NCBI GenBank assembly: GCA_964649095.1
Contig: CAZYPH010000062.1
Location: 1-13,298 of the forward strand
Length of the DNA stretch: 13,298 nt
Source: CAZYPH01 sp964649095
GTDB taxonomy: Bacteria; Bdellovibrionota; UBA1018; UBA923
Reading direction: 5' to 3'
Shown here: in pieces, positions 6,866 to 13,298 of the stretch
Numbering within the stretch: position 1 is the first letter of the stretch
How the letters are laid out: the number at the start of each line of letters is the position of its first letter
Notes under the pieces: generated by a model
Database searches by the model: none
Told to the model about the DNA's origin: nothing
The model's input: only the letters and a program-made list of their open reading frames with translations
Translations under genes and position numbers: made by a program

Positions 6866-7795
6866 ATGATCGGACCCAACTCTAGCAGTGCCTTATGCGA
6901 ACAGATTTTTAAAACGATTGATCCCGAATCTATAAAAAACATCGACAACATGTTGGCTCAAGTGAAGTTAGCCATAGGTATGGTGCGCCGGCTGCGGTCG
7001 CCAGATGGTTGCCCGTGGGATCGTGAACAAGACCATCTAAGTTTGCGCCAGTATCTGATTGAAGAAACGTATGAAGCGTTAGAAGTCATCGACACATTTC
7101 AGGTACATGCCGATCGTAAAGAAGCTGCAAAACAATCGCCGGACACTTATGTCAAAGCCAACGGCAACTTCTCTGCTAATGCGCAGCGGCATCTTAAAGA
7201 AGAGTTGGGTGATGTATTGTTACAGGTGCTCTTGCATGCCGAATTGTGTTGGGAGCGGGGCGACTTCACGTTTGGCGATATTTGCCAAAGTGTGGCTCAA
7301 AAATATTTTGATCGGCACCCACATGTTTTTCAAAAGGTAGAGGTCAATGGTTCTGACGAGGTTTTAAAAAATTGGGAAACGATAAAAAAAAATCAAGGCC
7401 GCAAGCGACTATTAGAGGGCTTGCCCAAATCATTGCCGTCGTTGCAGCGTGCCGCACGTATTGGCGAAAAGACACGTCGTGTGGGTTTTGATTGGCCCGA
7501 CTGGCAGGGGGCGTGGGGTAAAGTTAAAGAAGAAATTGCAGAGCTAGAAGAAGTCTTAGAGGGTGATCAGGAGCGTTTAGAGCACGAGTTGGGTGACGTA
7601 TTTTTGTCGTTAGCCCATTTTGCAAGACACAAGGGCTTAGATCCAGAAGATGTGCATCGAAAGGCGATTAAACGATTTGAGACTCGTTTTGGAACACTAG
7701 AATCGATTTGTGAAGAGCGACAGATTGATATCACCAAAGCCCCGCTGGAGCAGTTAGAAGCTATCTGGAACGAAGTAAAACAAAAAGAGCTCTAA
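6866..7795 (+). CDS. mazG: Nucleoside triphosphate pyrophosphohydrolase MazG
   Basis: Hydrolyses NTPs and dNTPs to the monophosphate plus pyrophosphate, cleaning nucleotide pools. Full-length two-domain type, 309 aa. The N-terminal domain has RSPDGCPWDREQ (44-55), EETYE (66-70) and EELGD (112-116). The second domain has KVKEEIAELEE (219-229) and HELGD (240-244), with the linker GLPKSLPSLQRAARIGEK (185-202) between. The spacing from EETYE to ELGD is about 25 residues longer than in E. coli MazG, because of an insertion spanning roughly residues 78-108. An N-terminal leader of about 27 residues is also extra. AAGGAG 5 nt before the ATG decides the start. Divergent from coaE, and the stop codon lies inside the downstream hairpin. 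Its pyrophosphate product is a substrate for Ppa. Confidence 0.96.
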   Translation: MIGPNSSSALCEQIFKTIDPESIKNIDNMLAQVKLAIGMVRRLRSPDGCPWDREQDHLSLRQYLIEETYEALEVIDTFQVHADRKEAAKQSPDTYVKANGNFSANAQRHLKEELGDVLLQVLLHAELCWERGDFTFGDICQSVAQKYFDRHPHVFQKVEVNGSDEVLKNWETIKKNQGRKRLLEGLPKSLPSLQRAARIGEKTRRVGFDWPDWQGAWGKVKEEIAELEEVLEGDQERLEHELGDVFLSLAHFARHKGLDPEDVHRKAIKRFETRFGTLESICEERQIDITKAPLEQLEAIWNEVKQKEL

Positions 7796-7823
7796 ACCAT
7801 CTTTAAAGATAATTTAGAGCTCT
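7786..7823 (-). terminator. Hairpin terminator between mazG and the outer-membrane protein gene
   Basis: AGAGCTCTAAA at 7786-7796 pairs perfectly with TTTAGAGCTCT at 7813-7823 (11 bp). The 16-nt loop contains a further palindrome, ATCTTTAAAGAT (7799-7810). Read on the minus strand the stem is followed by five T, a normal intrinsic terminator for the lipoprotein/OMP transcript. On the plus strand there is no T run, so it would stop mazG transcripts less well. The left arm includes the mazG stop codon. Confidence 0.75.
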
Positions 7824-7854
7824 ATGTTGGGCATTACGATATATTAACTATTAA

Positions 7855-9003
7855 TTATATATCGAATTGTAGACGTGCTACGAGTCGACGGTCTTGAATA
7901 TAGCCAGTCGCTGCAGAAAGTTCTTCACCGTAAGTCGACACGTCAAACTTCACGAATTTCCAGTCAACCGCTGCACCTGCAGTGATATAACCTTGGTTCA
8001 TGCCTAGGCGTAAAAAGAAATGCTCAAGAAATTTAGTTTCACCGCCCATGTGCAAACGCTTCCAGAAGGACGCGCGTTGGCGAGTGTTACCAATTTTAGA
8101 CATTTCGACTGCTACTAGGTTCTCTTGAAATACAGAGAACGGTTGAAAATCTAACCGCGCACCCAATGAACCTGTTCTGTCGTTGCTCAATGGGTTGCCG
8201 GTGAAACTTGAGAATTTGTTTTTGAAGAAGATCTGGTACGAGCTATTCGCAAGGTTGTTTAAAGAACCAGCGAAGCTAACACCCTTTACTACTTTGGTTT
8301 CTTGCATTGGTAGTTTGTAGTTCACACCGAAGTCGCCATCGATGCCTACGCCGGTGCCCACTAAGCTCTTTGCTTTGCGGCCATCTAATACTTGCGCAAT
8401 GGTGATAGTGTCGTCACCTGATACACGCAAGCCCGTGCGAATGTTCAAACCAACACTCATTGAATTGTCTAACAAACGATAGGCGAAGTTAAACGCAGGT
8501 CCCAGATCATTCATGATTTGGGTTTCTACGTTTGAGTTACCACGTACCATCGCGTTAAATTGCGATTGAAACAATAAGCCCACACCAAATGCCATGTTTT
8601 CAGAAATGAATGTTGGCGTGTAGTACGCGGGCATTAACAACGTTAAACGAGCGTGTTGGTTACGGCCGGTGATTTTAATGTCGGCCAAGCGGGACGCCAT
8701 TGTGGCGCCTTCTTTTTCACCAGTTAATTTTTTAAAGTCATTGTAGTCTGACATTAGGTTGAAATTACTTTCAACGGTCAAACTGAAAACCGTTAAACGC
8801 CAGTTTGGAATTTCGGTCATCATGGCTGGGTTGTTGAACAACGCTTCGTCATAAAGACCAGTCGTTGTAGTCACACCACCCATACCCAACGAGCGCACAC
8901 CGCGATAAGGGCGCATCAGTTCATCAAGAGCCATCGCTTTGTTTGAAGCGACAATTAAGCCCAACAGAGCGATGCTGGAAATTTTCTTTAATGTATTTTT
9001 CAT
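7855..9003 (-). CDS. Outer-membrane beta-barrel protein, OmpP1/FadL/PorV-like
   Basis: A 382-aa exported protein. Residues 1-25 form a signal peptide: KNTLKK, then a hydrophobic IALLGLIVAS, then AMA before cleavage. The mature N-terminus has RGVRSLGMGGVTTTTGLYDEA (about 34-54) followed by NNPA, the pattern seen at the start of FadL/OmpP1 and PorV-type barrels. The rest alternates short polar and aromatic strands, and the C-terminus (ARLQFDI) ends in a strand-like segment as barrels do. The closest family cannot be fixed by eye; transport or assembly roles are both possible. I prefer ATG 9003, four nt after AGGA, over ATG 9015, because the charged signal peptide then starts at MKNTLKK. It lies downstream of the lipoprotein gene and is followed by a hairpin terminator. 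Confidence 0.75.
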   Translation of the reverse strand: MKNTLKKISSIALLGLIVASNKAMALDELMRPYRGVRSLGMGGVTTTTGLYDEALFNNPAMMTEIPNWRLTVFSLTVESNFNLMSDYNDFKKLTGEKEGATMASRLADIKITGRNQHARLTLLMPAYYTPTFISENMAFGVGLLFQSQFNAMVRGNSNVETQIMNDLGPAFNFAYRLLDNSMSVGLNIRTGLRVSGDDTITIAQVLDGRKAKSLVGTGVGIDGDFGVNYKLPMQETKVVKGVSFAGSLNNLANSSYQIFFKNKFSSFTGNPLSNDRTGSLGARLDFQPFSVFQENLVAVEMSKIGNTRQRASFWKRLHMGGETKFLEHFFLRLGMNQGYITAGAAVDWKFVKFDVSTYGEELSAATGYIQDRRLVARLQFDI

Positions 9004-9058
9004 CATATCCTGCATTTTCTTTTAGTGATTATTGGTAACGATACAATTTTCTAAATTA

Positions 9059-9808
9059 CTATCTTACTAAGCGTGTACGAATTTCGTAACGCTGCGCAAC
9101 GCGTGTTGACTGGTTTAATACTCCAAGCAAGGCACGAGCGAGTTCCGCCGCGGTACCCAAAGTAGAAGACGCGCTGGCGGCGTTGGATGCTGCCGTGACA
9201 GCCGTCAACACTTGGCCAATTTGAACATCGGTAATGGCATCAGTCGATGGACACGCTGAGTTACTAGTACAGGTGCTGCTAGGCGCAATATCATCTCTTG
9301 AAATATTGCCGCCATCGCGACTGCGTTGAGCAATCACTTCAGATGCTTTAATCAAGTAGCCTATAGTAAGTTGGGCTTGTTTTTGATCGCCACGGTCCAT
9401 GTTATTGAATGCGTCGATTGCCGAGTCGATGTGGCTTTGTCGGCCAGCACTAGTTGGAGCTAGAGACTTCGCTAGGTCACCAATCATAAACAGTTCTGCG
9501 CTAGAAGAGTTGTAAGAAAGTACCGCGCCCAACACGTTATCTAGTTTAGCACCAGCTGCGCAGAGGTGCGCCCATCCTAATGTTTGATAGGTTGCCGAAG
9601 TTTTTTGACCCACTTTGCTGATAGAAACAATCGCATCGTCACATTTGCCGTCTTCGATTTCAGCTTTTGCGACTTCTGTTAAATCTAGTTGATCATCTGG
9701 GTTTTCGATGAAGCCTGTAGCGTTACAGCCAGTCAGGCTAAGGGTAAGACCTAAAACCGTAAGGCACCTATAAAAAACACTTCGTTGCGTTTCTGCTTGA
9801 GCCATCAT
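9059..9808 (-). CDS. Predicted lipoprotein of unknown function
   Basis: A 249-aa protein with a lipoprotein signal peptide: R9 and R14, hydrophobic core 15-27, and lipobox LTGC with the lipidated cysteine at 28. The next residue is Asn, not Asp, so outer-membrane sorting is plausible. The mature part has a helical region with KAEIEDGKCDDAI and TYQTLGWAHLCAAGA (about 49-87), resembling TPR-type helix pairs, with C56 and C83 placed for a possible disulphide. A Ser/Thr-rich segment with C180 and C186 and an Ala/Ser-rich helix (about 203-233) follow. I do not recognise the family. GAGGAG 6 nt upstream fixes ATG 9808. The OMP gene follows after 43-55 bp, so the two are likely co-transcribed and may form one envelope complex. 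Confidence 0.75.
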   Translation of the reverse strand: MMAQAETQRSVFYRCLTVLGLTLSLTGCNATGFIENPDDQLDLTEVAKAEIEDGKCDDAIVSISKVGQKTSATYQTLGWAHLCAAGAKLDNVLGAVLSYNSSSAELFMIGDLAKSLAPTSAGRQSHIDSAIDAFNNMDRGDQKQAQLTIGYLIKASEVIAQRSRDGGNISRDDIAPSSTCTSNSACPSTDAITDVQIGQVLTAVTAASNAASASSTLGTAAELARALLGVLNQSTRVAQRYEIRTRLVR

Positions 9809-9919
9809 TGGCTTCTCCTCTTTATATAGTTTTGCTGATGTTTACATATCTAGAGTACAATTTAATACCAACTACACACTGTTATAATGCTGTAATACTC
9901 AGTATATAATAAAATTATA
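9809..9919. promoter_or_regulatory. AT-rich divergent promoter region, lipoprotein gene and ybeY
   Basis: The 111 bp between the two divergent starts are very AT-rich. On the plus strand there are three exact TATAAT hexamers at 9883-9888, 9905-9910 and 9916-9921, spaced 22 and 11 bp. No good -35 accompanies any of them. For the lipoprotein gene a weak minus-strand pair is TTGGTA, 17 bp, TATGTA. The lipoprotein ribosome site GAGGAG is at 9820-9815. Confidence 0.5.
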
Positions 9920-10477
9920 ATGAATCGTTATTCTACACTGTGCAATCGCAAAAAACAGTTTGTTACATCGAGTGACAACATTAGCGTTACAAACTCACTT
10001 CGAAATGGCGACAAGCGCCGCGTTAAATTTATCTTATTTAAGCAAATAAAATCTATTTTATTAATTTGTAGAGAATTGACTCTGTTATCAAGCAACTCTT
10101 TGTATGATTTACAAGTCAGTCTAGTGGGTGAAAAACGTATGCGCAGTCTCAATAAATTTTATCGAAATGTCGATCGTACGACCGATGTATTGAGTTTCGA
10201 AAACGCAGTGCCATTGCATTTTCCAAAAGTCGATTTGGGGTCGTTGTATCTTTGTGATGCGGTTGTTTGCCGTCAGGCGAAAGAGCATGGTCATGCGTTT
10301 GAGGATGAGTGTTTAGTCTTGTTAACACATGGGGTATTGCATCTGCTTGGGTACGACCATGAAAAGTCACCAGCGCAAGCACGCAAGATGCGTGGTTTAG
10401 AGTCTCAGATTCTAAGTGCGCTTCAAAAAAACAAAAAATCATCGCCACGCGGGCTAATCGAACGTAGTAGTAAATAG
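9920..10477 (+). CDS. ybeY: Endoribonuclease YbeY (16S rRNA maturation)
   Basis: Zinc-dependent endoribonuclease needed for 16S rRNA 3'-end maturation and 70S quality control. The metal-binding motif HGVLHLLGYDH is at residues 137-147, with ligands H137, H141 and H147. The conserved RNA-facing segment FYRNVDRTTDVLSF is at 80-93, followed by LGSLYLCD, the usual GD(I/L) strand. At 185 aa it is about 30 residues longer than typical (about 150-155), all of it N-terminal of the core. No in-frame ATG or GTG exists between 9920 and the core, so ATG 9920 stands despite having no Shine-Dalgarno. The nearest TATAAT is 9 nt upstream, which raises the possibility of a leaderless message. prfB follows after 33 bp on the same strand, making a translation-related pair. 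Confidence 0.93.
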   Translation: MNRYSTLCNRKKQFVTSSDNISVTNSLRNGDKRRVKFILFKQIKSILLICRELTLLSSNSLYDLQVSLVGEKRMRSLNKFYRNVDRTTDVLSFENAVPLHFPKVDLGSLYLCDAVVCRQAKEHGHAFEDECLVLLTHGVLHLLGYDHEKSPAQARKMRGLESQILSALQKNKKSSPRGLIERSSK

Positions 10478-10510
10478 CTAAGACGAACGTTTCCTACTGC
10501 GGAGAGATTT

Positions 10511-11708
10511 ATGACTAATGCTAATAGTGGCGATACAAAAACTACAGTTGCCCAGACACTCATTGAAACTTCAGCACTGCGCGATCAACTCACAGCGATT
10601 CGTGAAAAATTAGTGTTCCTTCGAGGTTCTCTTTGACGTCGATAAAAAACGCGCGCGTTTAGATGAGATTGAGCACCTTTCAGCCGCACCTCAGTTTTGG
10701 GAAGACAATCGTAAGGCCCAAGGCATCTTAAAAGAGAAGGGCCGTTTAGAATTCGAGCTCAACTCGTTTGCACGCGAGTACCAAGCGTTTGAAGATGCAC
10801 AGGCTCTTTTTGAATTGGCGCTCGAAGCTGATGACTCAGCGATGTTAGTCGATGTGCAGAGTGAACTTATAAAGCTCTCTTCCAACGTTGAAAAACTCGA
10901 GTTACAAAAAATGCTCTCGGGCCCACAAGATAGTCTCAATGCTATTCTATCGATCAACGCGGGTGCGGGTGGCACCGAGTCACAAGACTGGGCCATGATG
11001 TTGTTACGTATGTACACACGTTGGGCGCAGGCCCAAGACCCCACGTTTCGTGCGGAGATTATCGATGTGCTCGAGGGTGAGCAGGCCGGTATTAAAAGTG
11101 CTACCGTGATTTTTTCAGGTACCAACGCGTTTGGTTATTTAAAGGCCGAGAACGGCATCCATCGTTTGGTGCGTATTTCGCCGTTTGATTCGAACGCACG
11201 TAGGCATACGTCCTTTGCATCGGTCACGGTGACGCCTGAGGTCGACGATGATTTTGAAGTAGAAATTCGTGATGTGGATTTACGTGTCGACACGTACCGA
11301 TCGGGCGGTAAGGGTGGTCAGGGTGTAAACACGACGGACTCGGCCGTGCGTTTGACACACTTGCCTACAGGTATTGTGGTGCAGTGTCAGAAAGAACGAT
11401 CGCAGATCAAAAACAAAGCCACCGCGATGAAAATTTTAAAATCCCGCATCTATGAAAAACATCTTGAAGAAGAGCGCCAGAAACTCGCCGTGATTGAAAA
11501 CAATAAAATGGACATTGCCTGGGGCAGCCAAATTCGTTCGTACGTGCTGCACCCCTATAAAATGGTCAAAGACCATCGCACCGGTTTTGTCATCAACCAA
11601 GCCGACACTGTTTTAGACGGCGACCTCAACGGCTTTATGCAAGCGTATCTGCGTTGCGCACTGACAGGTGCGTGGCTGCGCGGTGGCGGTGGGGATGAGG
11701 ATGTGTAA
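10511..11708 (+). CDS. prfB: Peptide chain release factor 2, programmed +1 frameshift
   Basis: Terminates translation at UGA and UAA. The zero frame from ATG 10511 runs 41 codons to an in-frame TGA at 10634-10636. A +1 shift there (skipping T10634) continues from GAC to the TAA at 11706-11708, for a 398-aa product. The two segments join as FLRGSL-DVDKKRARL, matching E. coli RF2 around its own shift site. The SPF codon-recognition tripeptide is at residues 223-225 and GGQ at 268-270. The local context is GKGGQGVN, not the common GAGGQHVN. C-terminal GSQIRSYVLHPYKMVKDHRTG is typical. GGAGAG 4 nt before the ATG supports the start. The N-terminus before the shift is about 16 residues longer than in E. 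coli. Annotate as a joined CDS (10511-10633 plus 10635-11708), not a pseudogene. Confidence 0.96.
10623..10637 (+). promoter_or_regulatory. prfB: prfB programmed +1 frameshift element (autoregulation)
   Basis: GAGGT at 10623-10627 acts as the internal Shine-Dalgarno. After a 3-nt spacer comes the slippery CTT (10631-10633), the TGA (10634-10636) and the enhancing C (10637). This is the same arrangement and spacing as the E. coli site. When RF2 is scarce the ribosome pauses at UGA and shifts, restoring RF2 synthesis. Intact by inspection. Confidence 0.93.
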
Positions 11709-11867
11709 AGTTTTGCATACAGGTGTCTTGTATAAATTATAGATGTGCAAAAATTACAAACCTACTTCCTACAGAGTTGCAGTGTTGTATCGCTGGAGTG
11801 TTTGACGCTACGCGCCGGCGATCAACGTTTCTATCTACTACGTACCCAAAAATAGGATATTTTAACG
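11709..11867 (+). promoter_or_regulatory. Intergenic region with a candidate promoter and dyad
   Basis: 159 bp before the exported-protein gene. A candidate promoter is TTGCAT (11713-11718), 18 bp, then TTATAG (11737-11742). A dyad ATACA-N7-TGTAT (11717-11733) sits inside it, and an outer inverted repeat TTTTGCA/TGCAAAA (11711-11717 and 11746-11752) encloses it. The ribosome site for the next gene is a weak AGGA about 11 nt before the ATG. No clear prfB terminator is present. Confidence 0.35.
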
Positions 11868-13298
11868 ATGCTTCGAGCTAATCTTCGTAAATGCACTCTA
11901 TCAACGGTTTCTGTAAAAACTCTGTCGCTGGTCCTCGTTGTGCAGATGATTGCTTCGTCGTTCGTGGGGATTCGCGCTCATGCGGTGAATTCTACCAGTG
12001 GTGGCGGTAGTAACCCGCAATCAGCAGCACCAACAACGCCGGCGTTGCCAAACGACCTTGAGGCGGACCTTCGTGGGAGTCCTGGTGATACGCAACGGGC
12101 TGAAGGCATCGCCATGTTGGATCCTCTTGGTCTCTTTATGTTTAAGCCAACGTCGGTTGTTACGNNNNNNNNNNTCGGCGCAATGAGAGGCAGGCGGCTT
12201 TGTCAGTGCCTGCTCCACAGAATCCAATTAGGCGCTATGAAGAATCAAGACCGGCGCCGGAAGTGTCTGCTCCGACAGTCCCGCCCGAAATGGTCGCGCC
12301 GGGTGAGCTCAGTGTGGGCTTTGTGGTGCCATCAGGGGATGCGAGTGGTTCTGGATGGCGCCCTTTAGGTGATCGCATTCACTACCTAGCAGATCGTGGT
12401 GCGACGAGACGGCAGCTAACTCCACCGCAAGATGCTCCGCATGCGAGGCTTGCAATTTTTCGTGGATCAACCCCGCTACATGTTGCAGAAGGCGTTGGCT
12501 TCAAGGCTGCAATTTGGTTTGGGCCCTACTTATTGGCGATACGCGATGAGCACCGAGCGGATCCTGCACGTGCCGCTCATGATGCTACGGTCAGTCAGGT
12601 GGCGCAAACACTTCCTGAGGAGATGCGACCAGCACTAAACCCCCTTGATCCGGCTGGTGGCGTTGTAACAAATCCATTTCGTACCCCAGCCATTCAAAGC
12701 GCCGCTACAAGTCGAGGGGTTCAAGATGTTGTCTTTATTGACCTTCGCAAGTGCGGTGCGCTTGGGTTGGATGCCCCGGTCGTTGATGTCGTCCCAGTCG
12801 GTGATGTAGCGTCGGACGATTTATTGAATCGATTTGATGTAGCCGGCGGTAAGCTTGCAGTTCTTTCTACAGGGGGGCGTCGGTTTGAGTTACCTAACGA
12901 TGTTCTCGAGGTGTACTCGCGACACGGATTTCTTTTAGCGGACATGCTTTCCCAGTTGGGTAGCCCGACTGAAGTGGCAGCAAATGCAGGGCTTATTGCA
13001 GAGACATTTGAAGCCTTCGCTAGAGCTAGTGCAGCCTCGGTAAGAGACGCTCCTCATTTGCGTCAGAGCTCTGAGCAGGTCGCGCAAAGGGTGCGAGAGA
13101 TGCTTGCTGGCGGATCAGAGAATCCACTAGGGCATACCGAAATGCGTGAAGCTATGGCGCGGTCTACGGCGGCTACAAATTTTCAGAGAGTCGCTCAGGG
13201 GCGCTTTTGGGCTCGGCTGAATTTACTCGTAGGGACGCTGACCGGGGGTGTTGCATTTACTGATCCACACGAAGTGCCTGTTCTGCCTCGAGCGGTTG
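11868..13298 (+). CDS. Exported protein of unknown function, partial, split by a gap
   Basis: The N-terminal piece (11868-12164, 99 residues) begins with a long signal peptide: basic LRANLRK, hydrophobic LSLVLVVQMIASSFVGI, cleavage after AHA at 37-39. A Ser/Gly then Pro-rich mature start follows. After the 10-N gap the frame starting at 12176 stays open for 374 codons to the window end, without a stop. The first about 45 of these are Pro/Ala-rich (linker-like), then come folded-looking segments such as AAIWFGPYLLAIRDEH and QDVVFIDLRKCGALGLD, then Ala-rich helical sequence. The two pieces join only if the true gap is 2 modulo 3, not 10 bases. I do not recognise the family; no catalytic motif is clear. 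DNA here is GC-richer than the other genes, suggesting acquisition or different constraints. Two separate genes at the gap are possible but less likely. Confidence 0.7.
12165..12174. other. Scaffold gap of 10 N
   Basis: Ten N of uncertain true length. Unlike the first gap, the flanks share no long overlap. The open frames on the two sides are out of phase by one base relative to the placeholder. Read literally, the left frame continues into Cys/Arg-rich nonsense and stops at 12368, whereas the other frame is open for more than 1.1 kb. Confidence 0.95.

Noticed and set aside
7827..7837. TTGGGCATTAC matching part of the dyad unit at 592-613
   Set aside because: An 11-base match without the second arm and in an unrelated context; chance is adequate.
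10691..11125. Minus-strand open frame of 144 codons opposite prfB
   Set aside because: Lies wholly within the well-supported prfB gene, shows no family motif, and has the look of an antisense shadow.
10815..11708. A separate shorter release factor starting at TTG 10815
   Set aside because: The conserved RF2 sequence continues upstream through the programmed frameshift to ATG 10511.
12175..12368. Arg/Cys-rich reading frame immediately after the 10-N gap, in phase with the upstream piece
   Set aside because: Composition looks like an out-of-frame translation, and another frame is open for over 1.1 kb through the same bases.
12445..12500. IFRGST segment as the arginine motif of an ADP-ribosyltransferase toxin
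   Set aside because: No convincing STS or E-x-E motif follows at the right places; a five-residue resemblance is not evidence.

Overview
This is a protein-coding stretch of chromosome from a Gram-negative bacterium, taken from a draft short-read scaffold that contains two N gaps. The Gram-negative call rests on an outer-membrane beta-barrel candidate with a cleavable signal peptide, a lipobox lipoprotein and a second exported protein. Base composition looks moderate for most of the window and is visibly GC-richer after about 11.9 kb. No gene pins down the taxon. The mix of housekeeping genes with unfamiliar envelope genes would fit a deltaproteobacterial or Bdellovibrionota-like lineage, but that is a low-confidence guess. 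I see no rRNA, tRNA, CRISPR array, insertion sequence or phage gene.

Layout. Left edge, minus strand: the N-terminal part of an AAA-type ATPase preceded by two adjacent 22-bp dyads, then a 2OG-Fe(II) oxygenase of the isopenicillin-N-synthase type. Plus strand: inorganic pyrophosphatase (ppa), convergent with the next block. Minus-strand block at 6827-2219: coaE (dephospho-CoA kinase), an MscS-family channel, a class I DNA photolyase and a quinone oxidoreductase. These four are separated by 3 nt, separated by 3 nt, and overlapped by 4-10 nt, so they are almost certainly one operon. Plus strand again: mazG, divergent from coaE, ending in a hairpin that overlaps its stop codon. Minus strand 9808-7855: a lipoprotein gene followed by an outer-membrane protein gene. 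Plus strand 9920-11708: ybeY and prfB, a translation pair, with prfB carrying an intact programmed +1 frameshift site. Right edge: an unrecognised exported protein that runs off the window.

How the genes relate. Several products are core upkeep functions: pyrophosphate removal (ppa), CoA synthesis (coaE), nucleotide-pool cleaning (mazG), rRNA maturation (ybeY), termination at UGA/UAA (prfB), UV repair (photolyase) and osmotic release (MscS-like). The lipoprotein/outer-membrane pair and the terminal exported protein are the parts with no recognised function.

Two corrections matter to a user. First, the 100-N gap at 2978-3077 is flanked by the same 55 bp on both sides and looks like an unmerged contig overlap. 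Collapsing it restores an intact 339-aa oxidoreductase. Second, the 10-N gap at 12165-12174 has the wrong length for the frame. The terminal gene continues open for 374 more codons in a different frame, so it should not be annotated as a short protein ending at 12368.
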